DNA from: Harmonia axyridis | Taxonomy: Eukaryota > Arthropoda > Insecta > Coleoptera > Coccinellidae | Direction: 5' to 3' | Length of the DNA: 64,000 bases | NCBI RefSeq assembly: GCF_914767665.1 | Contig: NC_059501.1 | Location: 69,042,798-69,106,797, forward strand | In this document: positions 49,601-58,600 of the stretch, piece by piece | How the letters are laid out: the number at the start of each line of letters is the position of its first letter | How positions within the stretch are numbered: position 1 is the first letter of the stretch | Made by a program: the position numbers and the translations under genes | Notes under the pieces: model-generated | What the model was told of the DNA's origin: nothing | The model's database searches: none | The model's input: the letters and a program-made list of their open reading frames with translations, nothing else

Positions 49601-52600
49601 AATCATAAATGTTTTAACAGTTTTTTTGCAATAAAGCCTCGAATATCGGAAAAAACGGCGGAAGCCTATGTTAATGGGGAGACTCACTTGTATTCGTTTA
49701 TATTCCCCTTGAAATTTTCAATACTCTTTAATACACTCGTGATATTACCCACTCACGCGTTATTAATAATAATCATTCGAGTGGCTTCCCTCTGATCATC
49801 ATATATCAGATGGAACGCTATTCTGAAACCATTATTCTTTCATGTCAGTACAAAGAATATGAGTTCACAATGAAACAGTTATTAATCTTACCATGTCACT
49901 CTTATCGTCCGATTTTCCAAGATTCAGTCGCCTACGGAAAATCACCGCTGTGAATCCAACAACTAGGAAAACTCCACAGACAGCCAATACAGGAAAAACG
50001 TTTATTTTCACATCTGGCACAGATTTAACAGCCGCCCCTTTGGTTTCTTCGATGCTGTTAGTGAGTTCAACACCATCCAGTTCCACTTTCTTCTTGATCA
50101 CCGTTGGATGCTCAGTGGTGGTGCTGGTGGTGGTTGTTGAGCTGAGGGTAGTCTTAGTGGTTGTGATGATGGGCTTCAGATAGGTCTTGGTATTGTCGTT
50201 GGTGGCAGTTTCAGGTCTTTTCAGTGATGGCTTGGGTTGAGTGTAAGTCGTTTCTTGGAAGTAGGGATGTTTGGGCAGTGGTCTAGGGTTGTTGGATATC
50301 GATGGAGGAGGGTTGATGATGGACCCTTGAAATCGTGGAGGGAAATTAGGTAAGGAGGGGAATGATGGGATTCTTGAATTGCCTCCACTACCGAAGTTGA
50401 AGGGTCGTTTTCTGGAAGGATTTGATGAGCTTAAGATGTTGACGTATACTTCTGTTTTGGCTTCTAGCGTTCCATCGAATACTGTTACCCATAGATGAAT
50501 GTCATCGCCAGCCTGGATAAAGAGCAGAAGAAAATTAAAATCAAGAAGAAATGTCTTACAGATATTCAAATATCTAATGGATGCTCTTCAGATAGCACCT
50601 TCAATAAGTTTGAACTGTTTTATTGAGTATCTACAGTTTATGAAATCAGTGATTTAATTTATGAATTACACACAATGTCAAAAGTCTTGGCCCCTCTATG
50701 AACTCTCAACTTGTTGCATGTAACATGACAATTTTCTGGATGTGAAATCTTCACTATCTTATCATTCAAATGAAAACGATAAACCAGCAAAAAAGTTTCT
50801 TGTTTGGGAGAATAGAGGTATATTCGAGTTAATCAGTTTTTCGCGAATAACGAGAGTTCTAATATTGAGGATATTTCGTTTAAAATGACATCCAATTTCT
50901 CAGTTTGACCGGGCAACAATAATACCCCTCCATCAAGAAGCTTTGCAGAACCAGCAGATTGCGCATCGCAACCACTGACTTCAGTAGAGCGCATAGTTAC
51001 ACTTTTCCTGGAAACTGGCAGCGTTGCCTGGAGAGTAGTGTCTGGTCGAACCAGAGTAACATCTGGAAGGGAAGACGCACATTTTGCTCAAAGGAATCGA
51101 ACGGTATCCAAAACAGTCCTTCAAAGTCATTTTTCGAGGGCCTATAGACGGGTATTCTAAACCAGTTTCAAATTTAAGGGCAAGACGAGTCACAATTCGG
51201 TTTACAAAGCGATAGTCAACGAGAAAGGGTTGAAAGAGGTCCAGGTTGACTAGAATACAGCCACTCAATTCCGCCTGGGAAGTTGTGCCCTTTCAAGGCG
51301 AATCAATAATGTGCTGAGGGGTATAATGTTCGGTCCCTGTACCCCATTTTTATTGAACATAGACTGGCGTCATCTACGTAGAAAACATCATTGAACCAAT
51401 CATTGTTTCTCTGCGCAACGAATTTGGAGATAATTTCATTTATCAGGATGATAATCCACAACAGCGTACACGAAAGGTTCAACACATTCTTTAAGAGAAC
51501 AATATCCAGAGAATTAACTGGCCAGCAAATTCACCAGACATAAATCCAATTTTTTACGTATGGGATTATTAAGGGAGAACATTATGCAATCCCCAAAACC
51601 CACCATCAGCTCATCAGGAATTGAGTTTAGCTCTTCAAGAAAAATAGAATGATAAGCCTGAAAATGTCATTAATGACTTGATTCGTGGGATTCCTAGGCG
51701 TTTTGGGCAGTGGATAGAAAGAAGAGGCGGTAATAGGGACTATTGAATTAGGATTCAATTGTGGAATAACTATAATGAATTGAAAATAAATAATTGATAA
51801 ATTTAGATTTTTCCTATTTTGTCTCATCCTGCATGAAGCAAAAAGTAACAAACAAAGATTTCCTATCAAATATATTGCAGTTATCGCATTTCCAGATTCC
51901 AGAACATAGATTGTTTATTTCTTGAGTAACCTAAGGGGGCCAAGACCTTTGACGATGTGTGTAGCACACAATCAGGTGGATTCATCAATTTTACTCCTGT
52001 CAGTTCAATTTAATGTTTCTCCTCTCACATCAAGGTCATGTTGCGCGTTCGATATTTCACATTGAAATAACGAATACACATCATCACTTTTTCTGTCCGA
52101 TAACTACAATGTATATAAGCTATAATTATCGAGGAAAAATTCATATATTTTTATGTATTGGCTTGTAATCATTTTTGAGATGAAAAATATTTTTGGTATT
52201 CGATTTGAAAATGTGCACAACTCAACAAGCAACATGTATTTGAAACCATTTTGAACGAATGAATACACATAATGATGATGTTATCAGCATAAAATTTCGC
52301 AAGTAGTTTGAAATAGTTAATCCACAGCAATATTCAGAATCTGAGCTCTATCAGTATTATGGTCATGGAAATATTGGCTGACTGTTTCTTCGATATTTTC
52401 CAAATAATACAGCATGTGTTATGTAATGTAATGTACGATTTCGCAATTTCAAAGGCATATCCATTCAGATAAAAGGAATAATGTATGGAAGAAGAACAAA
52501 AATTATTCAAATCGCGTACGTCTGAATGGGAGAAATTTTGTGTCGAACATTCTAGGAGGTGAAATTCTTCCTCCACTTCAAGAAATTGGATAAGATTTCA

Positions 52601-55600
52601 TCTTTATGGATGATAATGCTTGACCCCATTGAACTCAACTTGATACCCGCAATGTTCGAAGTTTGGAGTGGCCTGCTAATATTCCGAAAGTAATTCCAAT
52701 TGAGCACTTATGGGATTATGTATGCAGAGTAATTAGGGAGAGGATTGTTGAACTTGGATTAATATCTCAGAAAGATTCATTGATAACCTTTTCGAGTAGT
52801 TGCCAAGGTGAGTACATCCATTTTTCAAGTCGAGTGTGGAAAAACATCATATACCAAGACAGCAACGTTTCGTTTTTGTTTTTTTTTTGTTTGATATTTC
52901 ACAAATAATGATTCAAACCATAACCTATATCATCACAGCACATAACTACTTGTAGAATATGCTATTGAATTCAGTTCTCTATATAAATTGGAGAAAAACT
53001 CTCGTGAGCAACTGTTATCGATGCACTCTAATCTCAGTTAATTTTATTTTAGTTGGTGCTTGTTCAGATCTTAAATGCAGTGGTTAAGTTCCTTTGTGGG
53101 CAAAATTTTATAAGGATTTCGTAAATATGGCCATTCGTAATTTTGAGTTCGTATCACTTTCGAAACTGTATGTTGAATAAAGATGAAATTTAAGTTTAGA
53201 CGTAGAAGAACCTTGTATGTAAAAAAAACAATAGAAAATTAAAAAAGAATATCGAAGGAATGTATGAAGGTATTTTTTTCCAAGCAGAAACATTCTTTAA
53301 TTTTTTCGGAGTGGGCTATGAATTGGGGTAGCAACGTGTTCGGTCGCAGAATGATCTGTTCATTTCATGAACGTGAGTAGTTCTTTCATGTTTCTGTTTC
53401 TAGTAAACAGTATCACCAGCTGAAAAGATACACCATAGATCCTAACGGGATAGCTTCATGATGCCAAATCAAATGGATTTGGGGCAAAGAGCAAGACTTT
53501 TCGACCAACTGTACAGATTCGCCTAACAAATGAAATCAAAATCCCATTTTTTTTTTAAATTCAACTCTATTCGTCACTTTCAGGTAATACTTTCACTTTT
53601 TGTAACTCCTTTAACTTTTCAATACCCGTTCTGTAAAAAGATTTATGTTTGACTACATTAGAGCAAAGTTTTTTCCTTGAGCATTTTTTTGAGGTCTGTA
53701 AAAATCAATAATCACAAGTTCGGGAAGCGAGGAGTTGGAAGAGCAATTGATTCAATTTGACCATTGTTTTCATCGATTTATAACAAGGAGCATTGTCAAT
53801 ACACGAAGCTCCTTTTCATCCTTTTTTCAGCATCACTTAACCTTCAATATTTCAATCCAGACTTTCTATCTTCAAAAATTTTGACATCGCTTGAAGCTTG
53901 TAATTACCAAGAAAAAATGTTTATGGCACTGGATGTCCATCAGTGCGCCAGGACCAGAACTCAATGAGTGACGTGTTACGTTACAACTGACAGTGCACAA
54001 TGATCGAATAAGGACACTGGCACGCAAATATACATATACTCCTCCGTATATATAATAAAGATGCAGAAAGAAAAAAAAATTACTTTGAAAGAACATAACG
54101 TCCCTTCCTTATTACATGACAATTTCTGTGAGTTCACTCCTACTAACAAGTACCGTTAGCTTCATTCCAGATCTGCAAAGGACAAGGACAACCACCCAAA
54201 TGGACACCTTGTCAAAATGGATAATTTTCCTAGAACGCTGTGCATTGCTGATTGTAATCACCTTATGACAGATGCGATTGTCTACTCTTAATTTCCATAA
54301 ATGCTATGAAAAGATGAAGCAGAAGCAGTGAATAATGATGTTATGACGTTTTAAAACAGTCTAACCTTTCTGACTGAATTTGTATTCACTCATTTCACCC
54401 ACTCTTAGTCCTGATTGGTAATCCAATCATGTGAACAGACGATTGAGTCTATTTACCTAAGTTATTAATAAATAGTTTTAGATTTCACGGAAATGAATAT
54501 ATCCGTCAATAACATGTCTAATGAGAAAACTGATTGGGTTGTCTCTGATTAGCTAATTATTATTCCTGTATCAATTGAGTTTTGTAAGGATGGAGGTTGC
54601 TATGTTGATAAACATTCGCAAGTTGAAGCGAAACAAAATGAGGAAAGCACTTTTTAGGAGCTCGTTCATTCATGCGCCATTTGAACTGTATATGATAATA
54701 TATATATATTCACAGTACCCAAGGATGCATATGTATATGCAAATTTTCAATCTGGTTAGATCTGTTGTCACTGAATTATTAGGTTCTATATCTCGATATT
54801 CTGTTTGAATCTGCTATAGTTCTGATTATGATATCTCAACAAAACTGCGCACGAAGTTATAATTTTATAGATATCCGCAGAATTGTAGTCATGAAAATAT
54901 TGGCTACTTTTTTTAATATTCTAATATTATCTTTTAATTTTCTATGGTTCCGATGATGTAATAAGCTTGAAACTTCTCACAAAGCTTGAAATCATTACTT
55001 CATATCAACATTCAGAATCTCAAGTCCATTTTTTTTTTGTGGTCACAGGGAAATTGGCAAATTTTTTCGATATTCTTATTGAATTTTCCATAATTCTGGA
55101 CAAAGCAGCAAATTATACATAAAAATACAAATCATCTCCATGGAATATGTACCTTGTTGAAATGAAGCGGAAAACCAAATCTCGAATGGCCATATATACG
55201 GAAACCCTAGTCGGATTTTGACGATCCTGGGTATTCGTGATCCAAACCTACCCTGGGAATTGGAGTAGTCCGGGAGCCAGTAACAGATATACATGACCAA
55301 GTTCCTCTCAAACGGTAATTAGTAGAATGCATCAGGTAATAGTAATAAAAAGCCTCGTGAACGTCAGCTGCGACTCGGATTGGGGGGAGAGCGGCGGCAG
55401 CCCCCCTAACACGAAGAAAAAAAAATAAATTCAGTCATTTCCTCCCAACTGAAAATTTGTCAAATTGCAGCTAACCCAATATCTAGACGAAAAAATACAA
55501 TCAGCTGGCTATAGCATGGTGGATTATACATCAGCTGGTGCCTCAAACATGAAAAAAAAAAATATTTTCGATGACAGCTCTGACAGCGACTCTGATAATG

Positions 55601-58600
55601 AATCAGAGAGTGCCACACTCGCGAGAAAAGGACTTTCTCCTCATGTTGCACAATAATATTTAGTTACTTCCACTCTGATTCAGTATCAGAGTCGCTGTCA
55701 GAGCTGTCATTGAAAATATAATTTTTTTTTCATGTTTGAGGCACCAGCTGACGTATAATCCACCATGCTATAGCCAGCTGATTGTATTTTTTCGTCTAGA
55801 TATTGGGTTAGCTACAATTTGACAAATTTTCAGTTAGGAGGAAATGACTGAATGTATTTTTTTTTCTTCGTGTTTGGGGGGCTGCCGCTGCTCTTCCCCC
55901 AACCGAGTCGTAGCTGACGTTCACGAGGCTTTTTAGTACTATTATCTGATTCATCTCACCAAGTATCTCTCGAGAGGAAATAATCAACCAAATTTGCACC
56001 TGGCTCCCGGACTAGAGATTTTCAGTTCCTGCTATTTCAAAGATATCCTGTTTACGATCGGGCGCAATGGGAGACTCCGCCCAGGAAACTGGATTGGACA
56101 TATGGGGATATATATTGAATCATTTAGATTCAAACCTTTTTGCAAAACCCTCAGATGTGATGCCAACTATCTTTGATTTTGGAGTACCCTTTGAAACTGA
56201 ATTGATGACTGTCTCAATGCAATGAACTTGGATAAAAAGTCCTCCATATGGTAAATCGGTTGATCATAATCAGAAAGAGGCGCAGGTGTTGGGTTATATG
56301 GGCCTAAAACGGATATCTAGATTTCTGGGAAATGAGCTCTCTATCTTGCAAACCAAGACACTAGCTGTCTATACGTGAGCTCAAGTGTATCTCAAAGGAA
56401 ACCTCAAAAAAGCGCGTATCTACATCACTACGAATAGCCAGGCCATGCTGAGGTCCCTGGAATCATATAGCCAGGGGTCTATACTGACATAGGAGTGTTG
56501 TAATACCATAAAATAACTGGCCAGAGGCAATAAAGTGACTTTACTATGGGTTTCGGGGCATTGTGGTATTAAAGGAAACGAAAAAGCCAATTATCTTGCG
56601 AAAAGAGCATCAAGGTTAATAGCTGTTGGTCCTGAGTCCTTCTGTGGGCTCGGATAAGACCAATATAATTGATGAAAGTCTGTATACCCCCGTACATCTG
56701 GGGGATTTGGGGTGTTCTCCTTCTCCAGGAAGATCCCAATAATCATAATGGCTAGAGTGGAGAAAACGAGACGAACCTGTGAACTTTTTGATGGAGTAAT
56801 GACATCTTATATTTCCTGGACCGACCGCGTGAGGAAAATGATCAAGCCACATCTCAACACCAAGCATGCGGTCGACAAGAACAATGCTGAAATATTGGGG
56901 AGATCATTCTATGGAGGAGGTACAGGACAAGCTGAAAACGACGGTGCCTCAAATTTTTACGTTCATTCGCCGCCGATGGTTTGGTCAGGGAAGGACTATA
57001 TCTCAGCAATCAAGCTGAGAACTAAATCGCTGCCCACGAGAGGGCTGCCGTATGGCCCCCGTGAATCCAGTATGTGCAGAGCTGGTTGCGGTAAGGTGGA
57101 GTCCCTTTCCCATATGCTCCAGCAATGCCCACTTGGCCATACCAAGCGGATGAACAGACACAATTTTGTTGTGAAGAGGATCGTCGATGCAGCTCGAAAG
57201 AAGGGATGGGAGGTTGTCGAGGAGCCTCACATCAGAGACAATAGAGGCAGGCTCAACAAGCCCGATATGGTCTGCACTAAGGGTACGGATGTGATAGTTG
57301 CAGATGTGGGGGTGTCATAGGAAGCCCCTAGGTCGCTCTCTGAAACGTATCATCTGAAGAGAGCGACATATGATCAGCCAGAGCTGTTGGAGGTGGTGGC
57401 AGCAAGGAATCCTGGCAGAAGCATCCGAGTTCTACCTTTCATCATCGGAGCAAGGGGGTTCTGGTGCCGAGAAAGCAGTGCCCTTCTACAATCCCTCTCA
57501 ATAGACACCACGCCAATTAGAAGGGATCTCGTGATGACAACTCTACGAGGAGGATGGTCCATCCACAAAGATGCCAGTCGCAGAGCGTGGGATTAGCATT
57601 TTATCTTTTGCTACCTCTGGCAAGATCCACAGAGCGTAATTGATCTTTTGTGCGTGTTGCATGTGTGTTCGTGTTCGGGATTATGGCCTTTTCCGCTTTA
57701 AGTGTGTGAGAGTGAACGGTTGAGCGTCATCAGAGACAATTTTTGATTTTCTTTTATACCATTGTTCACTGCCTACATTCCTTTGTTACCTTGTGATATA
57801 TACTTATATGTACCATTGAATTGTGTCCTATATGCACTTGCACTATTTGTAATTCACACTGTCTACTTGAACAAAGATCTGTAACAGCTGTCCAAAAATG
57901 GGAGTGAGACAATAAAAAATCCTTGTAGGGGAGCTCTGTGGGTCTTGCTTAGGCAAAGAAATTTGTGGTACTTTCACCACCCTATACCAGGAAGCTATTG
58001 AAGCTACCACGAGCTGAACTTCGAATAATGATGGGACTGCCGACAGGACACTGTCGATGCAAATCACTTTTGTACCGCATGGACAAGTCAACAGATGCGA
58101 TTTACAAGCTCTGTGGAAAGAAGGTAAACACATAGTGTTCAAATGTCCGGATTCAACTGGCCTGAGTTCTACTCGTAAGGGAAAGTCAGTCCTAGATACT
58201 CACGAAGTAATAGCAAAGGCTTCTTAGGTTGTCGTCGGTTTCGTTAACAGTATCGACGGCCTTCTTTGGTTTGTATGAATAGGTAGGTTAAAGAACAAAA
58301 TATCAACTTGAGGTCGTAGTTCCCGGAAGGCTAACAAAGCCGCAACGATCCCGATTCAGTCTTCTTCTTCTTCTTCAACAGCCTGTCTGCATCCACTCCT
58401 TGAATTTTCTAATTTTCCCTATCTTAAGCCAAACGGTGCTAACATCGTCCGACCTTTGTTTTAATATCATCTAACCAGCGTTTTGGTAGTCTTCCTACAC
58501 TTCGCTTACCCATTATATCTTCTACCTTCGTTCTCCTCCTTATCTCTTCAATCCGAATATGGCCCCTCAAGGATATCCCTAACATAGCCCTTTCAATAGC

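Larger units (their letters stand above)
45674..49891 (-). other. Cad96Ca intron, 4.2 kb
   Basis: Largely occupied by two mariner family 2 copies and a LINE insertion. From 45.7 to 46.6 kb I see only short frames. Confidence 0.75.

Noticed and set aside
49893..50183. Plus-strand 96-codon frame with hydrophobic run
   Set aside because: Antisense to the membrane-span exon of Cad96Ca; the Thr repeats on the minus strand explain it.
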